Source of the DNA: Pseudarthrobacter chlorophenolicus A6
GTDB taxonomy: Bacteria > Actinomycetota > Actinomycetes > Actinomycetales > Micrococcaceae
Assembly: GCF_000022025.1 (NCBI RefSeq)
Contig: NC_011886.1
Location: forward strand, 3,327,209-3,391,208
Length of the DNA: 64,000 nucleotides
Direction of reading: 5' to 3'
The notes under the pieces are model-generated. The model was not told where the DNA came from and did no database searches. It was given only the letters and a program-made list of their open reading frames with translations. The position numbers were made by a program, and so were the translations under genes. Positions 23,514-31,425 of this stretch are shown here, piece after piece; position 1 is the first letter of the stretch; each line of letters starts with the position of its first letter.

Positions 23514-25646
23514 ATGACCCACACCGTGAAGAGTCCCGCCCCGGCTGCCTCCCCTACCGCCGTAGCGGGGGCTCCCCTGCCGGTACCTGCGGGAACGCGG
23601 GGGCGGCCGGGCGCAGCGCTGGTAGCCGCCGCCGCGCTGGTGGTCCTGGCCCTCTTCGCGGTGATCCACCTGACCCAGGGCACAGCCGATGTTGGCCCCG
23701 CCGAGCTTCTGGGGGTTCTGGCGGGGAACGGCTCGGACCAGCAGAGCGCGGTCCTGCTGGCCTCCCGCATCCCCCGGCTGCTGGCGGGCCTGCTGGTGGG
23801 CGTGGCACTGGGGGTGGCCGGCGCCGCCCTACAGTCGGCCACCCGCAACGTCCTGGCCTCCCCTGACACGCTTGCGGTCAACGCCGGGGCACACTTCGCG
23901 ATCGTGGCCGTGGCAGCCTTCGGGATCACCCTTCCCTCGCTGCTGTCCGGCGGCCTCGCGTTCGCCGGAGGCCTCGCGGCCGCACTGCTGGTCCTGGCCC
24001 TGTCCGGTGCCGGCGGCAACGGCAACGGCGGTCCCATCCGCCTGGTGCTGGCCGGCACGGCGCTGGCCCTGGGACTCCATTCGGCCACCAGCGCACTGCT
24101 CTTGCTCTTCAGCCAGGAAACCACCGGCCTCTACGCCTGGGGACAGGGCAGCCTGGCCCAGTCCCGCCCGGATGAACTCCTGCAGTTCACCCCGGTCATC
24201 CTGGCGGCGGTTGCCGGTTTGCTGATCATCGGCCGCCGGCTGGACCTGCTGGGCCTGGGCGACGACGCCTCGCGGCTGGCCGGCGCCGATCCGCGCCTGG
24301 CCCGCATCACCGCCGTCGTGCTCGCCGTCCTGCTGTCCGCCGCGGCCGTTACCGTGTCGGGCCCCATCGGGTTCGTGGGCCTGTGCGCTCCGGCCATCGT
24401 GCGGCTGCTCGCGTCCCGCGTGCGCGGGCTGGGCCGGCACCGGGCGTTGCTTCCCATCTCCGGCCTGGCCGGTGCCGTTGTGGTGATCGGCGCCGACGTC
24501 GTGGTCCGTGTGGTCTTCGGCGCCCAAGCCGGCGTGGAGATCCCTACCGGCGCGGTGACCACCGTGTTCGGCGCGGTGTTCCTGGTGATCCTCGCCCTGC
24601 GGATGTCCGACGCCGGCCTGAGCGTTGCCGGGGACGCGCTGGCCCGCCTGCGCTCCCGCAGGTTCTTCCTGGCCGTCCTGGTCAGCCTGCTGGTCCTGCT
24701 GACGGGGCTGCTGGTGGCCGGGGCCTTGTTGGGCGACGCGAAACTCCTGCTCGGAGACCTCATCAACTGGCTCACCGGGCAGTCCGGCAACCGGGTCAGC
24801 GCCATCATGGGAACCCGAATGCCCCGGGTGCTCGCCGCCGTCCTGGCCGGAGCAGCCCTGGCGATTGCCGGGGCCCTGATCCAGGCCGTCTCCCGGAACT
24901 CGCTGGCCGAGCCCGGCATCCTCGGCGTCTCCGGCGGCGGCGGGCTCGCGGCGATCATCATCATCACCACGGTGCCGCTGGCCAGTTCCTGGCTCGTCAC
25001 CGGGTCCGCGCTGGCAGGCGCCGCGCTGGCCGCAGCGCTGGTCTTCGGGCTGGCCTTCCGCGGGGGGCTGCAGCAGAACCGCCTGGTGCTGATCGGCATC
25101 GGGGTCTCGGCGGGGCTGGCGGCGCTGATCACCGTACTCCTGGTCAGCACCGATCCCTACAACCAGACCAAGGCCCTGACTTGGCTCTCCGGGTCAACGT
25201 ACGGGCGGAACTTCGCCTCGGTCCTCCCGCCGCTGGCCGCCCTGGCGGTGGCCCTTCCGGTGCTGGCGGGCCTGCGCCGGGACCTGGACCTCATAGCGGT
25301 CGACGACGATTCCCCCCGGGTGCTCGGCATCGGTTTGTCCGGTTCCCGGCTGGTCCTGCTGGCGACGGCGGTGCTGCTGACCGCCGGCGCCGTGTCCTCG
25401 GTGGGGGTGATTGCGTTCGTGGGGCTGGTGGCACCGCATGCCGCCCGCTCACTGGTGGGGGCGCGGCACGTGCGGGTGCTGCCTGTGGCGGCCCTGATCG
25501 GGGCCTGCACCGTGGTCCTGGCCGACCTGGTTGGCCGGACGGTGATCGCCCCCGCCCAGATCCCGGCCGGCATCATGACGGCGCTGGTGGGGGCACCCTA
25601 TTTCGTCTACCTGCTGTGGCGCTCCCGGGTTGACCGGGCCTCCTGA
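23514..25646 (+). CDS. Iron-siderophore ABC transporter, fused double FecCD permease (FhuB-like)
   Basis: Membrane protein of 710 residues with two FecCD permease domains in one chain, as in FhuB, where most importers use two separate proteins. The first half contains LLASRIPRLLAGLLVGVALG and GPIGFVGLCAPAIVRLL; the second repeats the pattern with MGTRMPRVLAAVLAGAALAI and SSVGVIAFVGLVAPHAARSL. About 18-20 hydrophobic segments are present. The coding end overlaps the convergent XRE-regulator gene by 40 bases. Confidence 0.92.
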   Translation: MTHTVKSPAPAASPTAVAGAPLPVPAGTRGRPGAALVAAAALVVLALFAVIHLTQGTADVGPAELLGVLAGNGSDQQSAVLLASRIPRLLAGLLVGVALGVAGAALQSATRNVLASPDTLAVNAGAHFAIVAVAAFGITLPSLLSGGLAFAGGLAAALLVLALSGAGGNGNGGPIRLVLAGTALALGLHSATSALLLLFSQETTGLYAWGQGSLAQSRPDELLQFTPVILAAVAGLLIIGRRLDLLGLGDDASRLAGADPRLARITAVVLAVLLSAAAVTVSGPIGFVGLCAPAIVRLLASRVRGLGRHRALLPISGLAGAVVVIGADVVVRVVFGAQAGVEIPTGAVTTVFGAVFLVILALRMSDAGLSVAGDALARLRSRRFFLAVLVSLLVLLTGLLVAGALLGDAKLLLGDLINWLTGQSGNRVSAIMGTRMPRVLAAVLAGAALAIAGALIQAVSRNSLAEPGILGVSGGGGLAAIIIITTVPLASSWLVTGSALAGAALAAALVFGLAFRGGLQQNRLVLIGIGVSAGLAALITVLLVSTDPYNQTKALTWLSGSTYGRNFASVLPPLAALAVALPVLAGLRRDLDLIAVDDDSPRVLGIGLSGSRLVLLATAVLLTAGAVSSVGVIAFVGLVAPHAARSLVGARHVRVLPVAALIGACTVVLADLVGRTVIAPAQIPAGIMTALVGAPYFVYLLWRSRVDRAS

Positions 25647-26518
25647 CCGGCCTCCGCCGGCCCAGCAAGGCTCCGCTGCGTGGCGGCCCAGCTGGCCAGC
25701 ACCTTCAGCGCATCCTCCGACGGCGTGGCGGGCTCGGCCGTGTAGACGTTGATCCGCAGGCCCGGGTCGGCGGGAAGCTCAAGTGCCTCGTAGGTCAGGT
25801 CCAGGTCCCCCACCGCGGAGTGGTGCAGCCGTTTGCGGCCGGTGCGGTGGTACTTGACGTCGTGCTTGGCCCAGCGGGTGCGGAACTCCTCGCTGCGGGT
25901 GGACAGTTCGCCGATCAGGTCCGTGAGGTCTTTGTCGTACGGGTTCTTCCCGGCAGTGGAGCGCAGCACGGCCACAATGTCGTCGGCGCTGCGTTCCCAG
26001 TCCCGGAAGAAGGTCCGCGCTTTCGGGTTCAGGAAGGTGAACCGGGCGCTGTTGGGCGGGGTGACTTCCTCGGCCATCATGTCCTGGTACAGCGCCCGGC
26101 CCAGCTCGTTGGAGGCCAGGACATCGCCGCGGTCATTGCGGACCCAGGCGGGCGCCGTCGTAATGGCATCAAGGATTCGCTGCACGCTGGGCCGCACCGT
26201 CTGCGGGCTCCGCTTGCGCCGCACCCGGGGTGCTGCCGCGGACGCCCGGGCAAGGTCGAACAGGTGGGCCGTCTCGGCGTCGTCCAACTGCAGCGCCCGC
26301 GCCAACGCTTCCAGCACACTGTCCGACGCACCGGACAGGTTCCCGCGCTCCAGCCGGATGTAGTAATCGATGCTCATCCCGGCGAGCATGGCCACCTCTT
26401 CACGGCGCAACCCCGCCACGCGCCGGTTCCCGCCGTATGCAGGCAGCCCGGCCTCCTCCGGCGTGATCCGGGCACGGCGGGAAGTCAGGAACTTCCGCAC
26501 GTCGTCACTGTGTGTCAT
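25607..26518 (-). CDS. XRE-family transcriptional regulator with MmyB-like ligand domain
   Basis: Protein of 303 residues from ATG 26518. The N-terminus is an HTH_XRE domain (FLTSRRARITPEEAGLPAYG, then VAGLRREEVAMLAGMSIDYY and IRLERGNL, about 8-75). The C-terminal two thirds (about 105-290; PAWVRNDRGDVLASNELGRA, LTYEALELPADPGLRINVYT) match the MmyB-like ligand-binding domain common in actinobacteria. It is divergent from an aldo/keto reductase and a short-chain dehydrogenase and most likely controls them. Its 3' end overlaps the upstream permease gene by 40 bases on the opposite strand. Confidence 0.88.
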   Translation of the reverse strand: MTHSDDVRKFLTSRRARITPEEAGLPAYGGNRRVAGLRREEVAMLAGMSIDYYIRLERGNLSGASDSVLEALARALQLDDAETAHLFDLARASAAAPRVRRKRSPQTVRPSVQRILDAITTAPAWVRNDRGDVLASNELGRALYQDMMAEEVTPPNSARFTFLNPKARTFFRDWERSADDIVAVLRSTAGKNPYDKDLTDLIGELSTRSEEFRTRWAKHDVKYHRTGRKRLHHSAVGDLDLTYEALELPADPGLRINVYTAEPATPSEDALKVLASWAATQRSLAGPAEAGQEARSTRERHSR

Positions 26519-26551
26519 GGCCTCCACGGTACGCGCGGACCAGGCAAAGAA

Positions 26552-26574
26552 GGGAGGTACCGGCGCACCCTCCC
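26552..26574. promoter_or_regulatory. Inverted repeat between XRE regulator and aldo/keto reductase
   Basis: GGGAGG at 26552-26557 and CCTCCC at 26569-26574 form a spaced inverted repeat in the 88-base divergent control region. It is a candidate operator for the XRE regulator, but also simply GC-rich; no binding motif is known to me for this regulator. Confidence 0.3.
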
Positions 26575-26606
26575 ACTTCCCTACAAACCGAAATACCGTG
26601 AAAGGC

Positions 26607-27497
26607 ATGACCATGGAACTCACCCTTAACAACGGCGTCACCATGCCCGCCCTGGGCCTGGGCGTCTTCCAAAGCCCGCCGGAACAGACGACGGCGGCAG
26701 TACAGTCCGCGCTCCACGCCGGCTACCGGCACATTGACACCGCCGCCGCGTACGGCAACGAGCGCGAGGTGGGCGAAGGCATCCGCCGCTCCGGGCTGGA
26801 CCGCTCCGAGGTGTTCATCGAAACCAAAGTGTGGGTCAGCGATTACGGCTACGACGAAACCCTGCACGCCTGGGACAAGGCCGTGGGGAAGCTCGGGGTG
26901 GAACAGCTGGACCTGCTGATCCTGCACCAGCCCGCGCCGGACCGGTTCGCGAAGACCATCGCCGCCTACAAAGCCTTGGAGACCCTGCTGGCGGACGGGC
27001 GCGTCCGTGCCATCGGCGTCAGCAACTTCATGCCGCACCACCTCAAGCAGCTACTGGCCGAAACGGACGCGGTCCCGGCCGTGAACCAGATCGAACTGCA
27101 CCCCTACTTCGCCCAGCCGGACGTCCAGGCGGCCGATGCGGCCAGCGGCATCCTCACCCAGGCGTGGTCGCCCATCGGCGGCATCACGTTCTACCCCGGC
27201 TGGGGTGATGAAAACCGGCGGAACGTCATGGAAGATCCGGTGATTGCCGCCGTCGGGAATGCCCACGGCAAGACGCCCGCCCAGGTGATGCTCCGCTGGC
27301 ACCTGCAGCAGGGCCGCTCCGCCATCCCCAAGTCCACCAACCCGGCCCGGATCGCCGAGAACTTTGACGTGTTCGACTTCGAACTCAGCGCCGCGGACAT
27401 CGCGGCCATCGACGCACTGGACACGGGCAGGCGCAGCGGGCCGAACCCGGACGAAGCCCGCCTGGAGCGGTTCGCGATGCCCATCCCCGAAGCCTGA
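26607..27497 (+). CDS. Aldo/keto reductase
   Basis: NADPH-dependent carbonyl reductase of 296 residues (ATG 26607; ATG 26613 is also possible). The AKR catalytic tetrad is complete: Asp44 and Tyr49 (HIDTAAAYGNE), Lys74 (IETKVW) and His107 (LLILHQPAP). The C-terminal cofactor region IPKSTNPARIAENFDVFDFE is also typical, close to 2,5-diketo-gluconate reductase-like AKRs. It stands divergent from an XRE regulator and 44 bases before an SDR gene. The substrate is not evident. Confidence 0.92.
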   Translation: MTMELTLNNGVTMPALGLGVFQSPPEQTTAAVQSALHAGYRHIDTAAAYGNEREVGEGIRRSGLDRSEVFIETKVWVSDYGYDETLHAWDKAVGKLGVEQLDLLILHQPAPDRFAKTIAAYKALETLLADGRVRAIGVSNFMPHHLKQLLAETDAVPAVNQIELHPYFAQPDVQAADAASGILTQAWSPIGGITFYPGWGDENRRNVMEDPVIAAVGNAHGKTPAQVMLRWHLQQGRSAIPKSTNPARIAENFDVFDFELSAADIAAIDALDTGRRSGPNPDEARLERFAMPIPEA

Positions 27498-27541
27498 TCT
27501 CACCCGGCTTCATCCCGCAAACCCTTCGAAAGGAACCCCTT

Positions 27542-28372
27542 ATGGCAACGTGGCTCATCACAGGATGCTCCACCGGACTTGGCCGCGCCCTGGCCCAGGC
27601 CGTGCTCGCTGCCGGGCACAACGCCGTCGTCACCGCCCGGAACGCCGCCGCGGTGGAGGACATCGCCGCAGGCCACCCGGACACCGGCCTGGTCCTCCCC
27701 CTGGACGTCACCAACACCGCCCAGGTGGCGGATGCGGTGCGGCAGGCTGAGGAACGCTTCGGCAGCGTGGACGTGCTGGTGAACAACGCCGGGTACGGGT
27801 ACCGCGCGGCCGTTGAAGAAGCGGACGACGGCGACATCCGGAGTTTGTTCGACACGAACTTTTTCGGCGCGGTGGACATGATCAAGGCGGTCCTGCCCGG
27901 CATGCGGGCACGGAAAGCCGGTGCGATCTTCAACATCTCCTCCATCGGCGCGCGCATCACCCCGGCCGGGTCCGGCTACTACTCCGCCACGAAGGCCGCG
28001 CTGGAGGGCCTGTCCGGTTCGCTCCGCAACGAGGTGCAGCCGCTGGGCATCAGCGTCACCGCCGTGGAACCGGGCGCCTTCCGCACCGACTTCGCCGGCC
28101 GCTCGCTCACGCAGTCCGCGACGCCGATCGGGGACTACGCGGACACGGCCGGGAAGCGGCGCAAGGAGAACGACACGATGGACGGCAACCAGGCCGGCGA
28201 TCCGGCCAAGGCGGCTCAGGCGATCATCAAGGTGGCGGAGTCCGGGAACCCGCCGGCACTGCTGCTCCTGGGCACGGACGCGTACGGCGCGTTCGGCATG
28301 GTGGCCGACGCCCAGCTGGCCGAGCGGGAGCAGTGGAAGGACCTGAGCACCAGCACGGACATCACCGGCTAA
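27542..28372 (+). CDS. Short-chain dehydrogenase/reductase
   Basis: NAD(P)-dependent oxidoreductase of 276 residues. The Rossmann motif is TGCSTGLG (about 7-14), followed by NNAGYGYRA, the catalytic Ser in NISSIGARITPAG and the Y-x-x-x-K pair in YYSATKAALEG. AAGGAACCCCTT precedes the ATG. It follows the aldo/keto reductase in the same direction and probably shares its regulation. Confidence 0.92.
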   Translation: MATWLITGCSTGLGRALAQAVLAAGHNAVVTARNAAAVEDIAAGHPDTGLVLPLDVTNTAQVADAVRQAEERFGSVDVLVNNAGYGYRAAVEEADDGDIRSLFDTNFFGAVDMIKAVLPGMRARKAGAIFNISSIGARITPAGSGYYSATKAALEGLSGSLRNEVQPLGISVTAVEPGAFRTDFAGRSLTQSATPIGDYADTAGKRRKENDTMDGNQAGDPAKAAQAIIKVAESGNPPALLLLGTDAYGAFGMVADAQLAEREQWKDLSTSTDITG

Positions 28373-28434
28373 GCCCCCTGCCCCCCTGCCCCCTGCCCCG
28401 CCCGCCCCACCCTGCCCCCTACCCCGCCGCCCCA

Positions 28435-28500
28435 CCCAACTAGGTAGCAGCAGATGTCGTTTTGAGCCCTCATAACGACATCTGCTGCTACCTAGTTGGG
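28435..28500. repeat. Long intergenic hairpin, type A, perfect 27-base stem
   Basis: Left arm at 28435-28461 (beginning CCCAACTAGGTAGCAGCAGA) and right arm at 28474-28500 pair perfectly over 27 bases around the 12-base loop TTGAGCCCTCAT. Read on the minus strand, the loop is ATGAGGGCTCAA, which agrees at 9 of 12 places with the loop of the hairpin at 3700-3747, and both are flanked by GTT and AAC. It lies between the SDR gene and a FetB-like permease gene and could act as terminator or processed RNA. It is preceded by a C-rich repeat tract (28373-28434, CCCCTGCC-type units). Confidence 0.85.
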
Positions 28501-28518
28501 AAGGGATACGCTGGCCTG

Positions 28519-29265
28519 ATGCCGCACCTTGCCGACCTGCTGCCCACCCTGGCGGCGCTCGCCATCCTGGTGGCACTCACGGTGGGCGTCCTGTGGGGCT
28601 CCCGGACACCGCAATACCTCGCCCCCGCCGCCGCCATCCTCCGCGGCGCCGCCCAGCTGGCCCTCATCAGCCTCATCCTGGGCGGAATCATCAGCGATCC
28701 GTTGTGGGTGGGCGCGGCTTTGCTGGTCATGTTCAGCGTGGCGGCAACGACGGCGGCCCGCAGGCTGGGCTGGTCCTGGCACCGGTTTGCCGTGGTGGCC
28801 GGCACGATGGCCCTGGGCATCACGGTGACCCTGGCCGTGGTGTTCGCAACAGGCGCGATCGACTTCACACCGCGGTACGTGCTGGCGGTGGGCGGGATTG
28901 TGATCGGCAACTGCATGACCATCGCCGTGCTGGCCGGGCGGCGGTTCTACGAGGCCGTCCATGAGCAGTGGGACCAGGTGGAGGGGTGGCTGGCACTGGG
29001 TGCCACCGCGGGTGTGGCCACGCTGGCGCAGGCCCGGCAGTCCGTGCATGCGGCCCTGATTCCGTCGACGGACCAGACCAAAACCACCGGCCTGGTCACC
29101 CTGCCCGGCGCGTTCGTGGGTGCCATCTTCGGCGGCGCCTCACCGCTGGAGGCGGGCCGGTTCCAGGTGGTGGTGCTCGCGTCCATCATGGCGGCGGGAT
29201 CCATCACCGCCGTCGTCCTTCTCCGCTCCCTGCGCGGTGTGAAGGTGCGCCCGGCGGTTCCCTGA
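28519..29265 (+). CDS. FetB/YbbM-like ABC transporter permease (UPF0014)
   Basis: Membrane protein of 248 residues from ATG 28519, with about six or seven hydrophobic segments. The family blocks IGNCMTIAVLAGRRF, ALGATAGVATLAQARQSVHA and LVTLPGAFVGAIFGGASPLE match FetB/YbbM, which in E. coli works with an ATPase in iron export and peroxide resistance. No partner ATPase gene is adjacent here, so it either uses one encoded elsewhere or is solitary. Confidence 0.85.
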   Translation: MPHLADLLPTLAALAILVALTVGVLWGSRTPQYLAPAAAILRGAAQLALISLILGGIISDPLWVGAALLVMFSVAATTAARRLGWSWHRFAVVAGTMALGITVTLAVVFATGAIDFTPRYVLAVGGIVIGNCMTIAVLAGRRFYEAVHEQWDQVEGWLALGATAGVATLAQARQSVHAALIPSTDQTKTTGLVTLPGAFVGAIFGGASPLEAGRFQVVVLASIMAAGSITAVVLLRSLRGVKVRPAVP

Positions 29266-29304
29266 CCGCCCACCAAGAGCCCGGAAAGAGCCTGCGGACA
29301 TAGC

Positions 29305-29380
29305 TCCGCCACGGCCCCGGCGGCTGCGAAGGTCAGGAGTTCGAATCTCCTTAGCCTTGCGGCGCTCCGGCCGTGGCGGA
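29305..29380. other. tRNA T-arm remnant enclosed in a 12-base inverted repeat
   Basis: The stretch 29331-29358 reads like the 3' end of a tRNA: variable loop GGTC, T-stem AGGAG, T-loop TTCGAAT, T-stem CTCCT, then TAGCCTT. No matching acceptor, D- or anticodon arm precedes it, so no intact tRNA is present. It lies inside a perfect inverted repeat (TCCGCCACGGCC at 29305-29316 and complement at 29369-29380), and the inner arms also pair imperfectly, so the whole may fold as one long hairpin between two convergent genes. It may be a tRNA relic or attachment-site trace, or a bidirectional terminator. Confidence 0.45.
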
Positions 29381-29388
29381 TTCCGGTG

Positions 29389-29745
29389 CTAATGCGAGAC
29401 GCGGTAGGCGTGGCGGACGTCGGTGCTCGGCTTGATGGCGGCTGCTGTAACCACCAGCGCCACGCCACCTGCGATCCACGATGTCAGCGCCGCACCCGTG
29501 GCGCCTGTGTAGGTCCCCAGCCATGGGGAGAGGACCAGCCCTGCGGCCAGGATGGCCTGGACGTATTCCATGGCCGGCATTCCGGGCATGGCCAGGTTGA
29601 TCAGGCCACTGACCACCAGCAGCCCGCCAAAAACGAGCATGCAGGTTGTGGACAAGTTGAGCTGCCGGGTCCACAGGACCGCGACCGCAGTGAAGAGTCC
29701 GGCGGCAACTGTTGCCCAGTCCTGCCACCGATACCACTTAGTCAC
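29389..29745 (-). CDS. SPW-repeat membrane protein
   Basis: Protein of 118 residues from a GTG start at 29745, chosen because AGAAAGGAAATTCA precedes it. Four hydrophobic segments are visible, and the SPWLGTYTG motif of the SPW family appears once clearly (about 72-80), with a looser first copy (WATVAAGLF) near the N-terminus. Function of the family is unknown. It converges on the FetB-like gene, with the tRNA-like hairpin in between. Confidence 0.75.
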   Translation of the reverse strand: MTKWYRWQDWATVAAGLFTAVAVLWTRQLNLSTTCMLVFGGLLVVSGLINLAMPGMPAMEYVQAILAAGLVLSPWLGTYTGATGAALTSWIAGGVALVVTAAAIKPSTDVRHAYRVSH

Positions 29746-29902
29746 TGAATTTCCTTTCTGTCCGGAACGGTCAGGCCCGCTGCCTTTCCGCTCCGCGGGC
29801 ACTGCTGCCCGCAACTTAAGTCAACGCCTCACGGACGCCATCTTCAAGGGCAAAAAGGCCCGCCGGAGCGGCCCAAAAGAACCTCTTGCGCCACCAGTAC
29901 CC

Positions 29903-29934
29903 AGTGTTACTATGTAGTGGTAGTCAGCAACACT
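29903..29934. promoter_or_regulatory. Probable PadR operator
   Basis: AGTGTT at 29903-29908 and AACACT at 29929-29934 form an inverted repeat with an AT-rich core that also holds ACTATGTAGT. AT-richness and symmetry stand out in this GC-rich DNA. It lies 19 bases before the padR ATG, where autorepression by a PadR dimer would be expected. Confidence 0.5.
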
Positions 29935-29952
29935 AAGTAGCAGGAGCGGGAC

Positions 29953-30282
29953 ATGGGCAAACAGATGACGGAAATGCTCAAAGGCACCCTTGAAGGCATC
30001 GTCCTGGCGATCCTGGCCACCCGGCCCGCCTACGGCTACGAGATCACCACGCGGCTGCGGGACCAGGGCTTGGCGGACATCGCCGAGGGCACGGTGTACG
30101 CGCTGCTGGTCCGGATCGAACAGCGTGGCCTGGTGGACGTGGAGAAGGTCCCGTCCGAAAAGGGCCCGCCGCGCAAGGTGTACTCGCTGAACGCAACGGG
30201 CAGGCAGGAACTTGCAGAGTTCTGGAGGACATGGAGCTTCCTCGCAGAACGTATCGAACAGCTCCACCAGGAAGGTAACTGA
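29953..30282 (+). CDS. PadR-family transcriptional regulator
   Basis: Winged-helix repressor of 109 residues. It begins MGKQMTEMLKGTLEGIVLAI, then RPAYGYEITTRLRDQGLADI and AEGTVYALLVRIEQRGLVDV, the PadR helix-turn-helix and wing, followed by the family KGPPRKVYSLNATGRQELAE. It is the first gene of a four-gene cassette with a DUF1048 protein and an ABC exporter, and probably controls the exporter in response to a toxic compound. Confidence 0.93.
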   Translation: MGKQMTEMLKGTLEGIVLAILATRPAYGYEITTRLRDQGLADIAEGTVYALLVRIEQRGLVDVEKVPSEKGPPRKVYSLNATGRQELAEFWRTWSFLAERIEQLHQEGN

Positions 30283-30283
30283 C

Positions 30284-30655
30284 ATGGCCGCCAAATGGAT
30301 CGAAGCACTCACCGGCCCGCTCGAGCAGAAGAAGCAGTACAAGCAGGCCAAGGCACGCCTCGATGCGTTGCCGGAACCCTACCTCACCGCCGCCGCGGCT
30401 TTCAACAGGTACCTCATGTACTACGGCGGAGTCACCGAAGGCGACACCATGGTGCAGATGATCTCCGACCTCGCCGACCTCTGGGAACGCGCCGCCGTCG
30501 ACGGCACCCCGGTGGGCGACATCGTGGGCAGCGACCCCGTGGAGTTCGCCGAACAGTTCGCCCAGGCCTACGGGGGCAAGCGCTGGATCGACAAGGAACG
30601 CGCCCGGCTGATCGAGGCCGTGGACGATGCGAAGAGGAAGGAATCGCGGCCATGA
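30284..30655 (+). CDS. DUF1048 family protein
   Basis: Protein of 123 residues, starting MAAKWIEALTGPLEQKKQYK. The pattern LPEPYLTAAAAFNRYLMYYG, then MISDLADLWERAAVDGTPVG and WIDKERARLIEAVD matches DUF1048, small helical cytoplasmic proteins of unknown function usually encoded between padR and an ABC exporter. Its ATG is one base after the padR stop and its end overlaps the ATPase start as ATGA. Confidence 0.88.
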   Translation: MAAKWIEALTGPLEQKKQYKQAKARLDALPEPYLTAAAAFNRYLMYYGGVTEGDTMVQMISDLADLWERAAVDGTPVGDIVGSDPVEFAEQFAQAYGGKRWIDKERARLIEAVDDAKRKESRP

Positions 30656-31425
30656 CCGCGGCAGCCGTCCCGGAACCCGCCATCCGGGTGCGGGGCATCG
30701 AAAAGTCGTTCAAGGGCCTGCACGTGCTGCGGGGCGTCGACTTTGACGTGGCACCGGGGACCATCTTCGCGCTCCTCGGCTCCAACGGCGCCGGCAAGAC
30801 CACCCTGGTGCGCATCCTGTCCACGCTGCTGGCGGCGGACGCGGGTACCGCCACCGTGAACGGGTACGACGCCGGCGCGGAGCCGGCTGAGGTGCGCGGG
30901 TCCATCAGCCTGACGGGCCAGTTCGCCGCGGTGGACGAGGTGCTCACCGGGCGGGAGAACCTGGTGCTGGTGGCCCGGCTGCGCCATCTGCCGGAACCTC
31001 GTGCCATCGCGGACGAACTCCTGGCCAGGTTTGCCCTCACCGAGGCGGGGAACCGCAGGGCCTCCACCTATTCGGGCGGCATGCGGCGCCGGCTGGATAT
31101 TGCCATGAGCCTGATCGGCAACCCGCCCGTCATCTTCCTGGACGAGCCCACCACCGGCCTGGACCCGCAGGCCCGGCTGGAGGTGTGGCAGACCGTCCGC
31201 CAGCTCGCCGGCCAAGGCACCACCGTGCTGCTCACCACGCAGTACCTTGACGAAGCCGAACAGCTGGCGGACCGCATCGCCATCCTGCACCAGGGAATCA
31301 TCATCCAGAACGGCACGCTCGCCGAACTCAAGCAACTCCTGCCGCCGGCCACGGTGGAATACGTCGAGAAGCAGCCCTCCCTCGAGGACGTCTTCCTGGC
31401 CCTCGTTGGAAAGGAATTGCGATGA
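30652..31425 (+). CDS. ABC exporter, ATP-binding protein (DrrA-like)
   Basis: ATPase of 257 residues. Walker A is GSNGAGKTT (about 43-51), the signature YSGGMRRRLD and Walker B VIFLDEPTTGLDPQ. The start ATG 30652 overlaps the DUF1048 stop. It resembles the daunorubicin-resistance type, but ends soon after the switch region (EYVEKQPSLEDVFLALVG), shorter than the roughly 330-residue DrrA. With the next gene it forms an ABC-2 type exporter. Confidence 0.93.
   Translation: MTAAAVPEPAIRVRGIEKSFKGLHVLRGVDFDVAPGTIFALLGSNGAGKTTLVRILSTLLAADAGTATVNGYDAGAEPAEVRGSISLTGQFAAVDEVLTGRENLVLVARLRHLPEPRAIADELLARFALTEAGNRRASTYSGGMRRRLDIAMSLIGNPPVIFLDEPTTGLDPQARLEVWQTVRQLAGQGTTVLLTTQYLDEAEQLADRIAILHQGIIIQNGTLAELKQLLPPATVEYVEKQPSLEDVFLALVGKELR

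Noticed and set aside
23554..25150. Long antisense frames opposite the siderophore permease as real genes
   Set aside because: Arg/Pro/Ala/Thr-rich translations without domains, and the plus-strand permease is unambiguous.
26370..26606. N-terminal extension of the aldo/keto reductase to 26370
   Set aside because: It would overlap the divergent regulator gene and add residues foreign to the family, which starts near MELTLNNGVTMPALGLG.
29281..29380. Intact tRNA gene
   Set aside because: Only the T-arm and a few flanking bases fit; no D-arm, anticodon arm or acceptor pairing could be built upstream.
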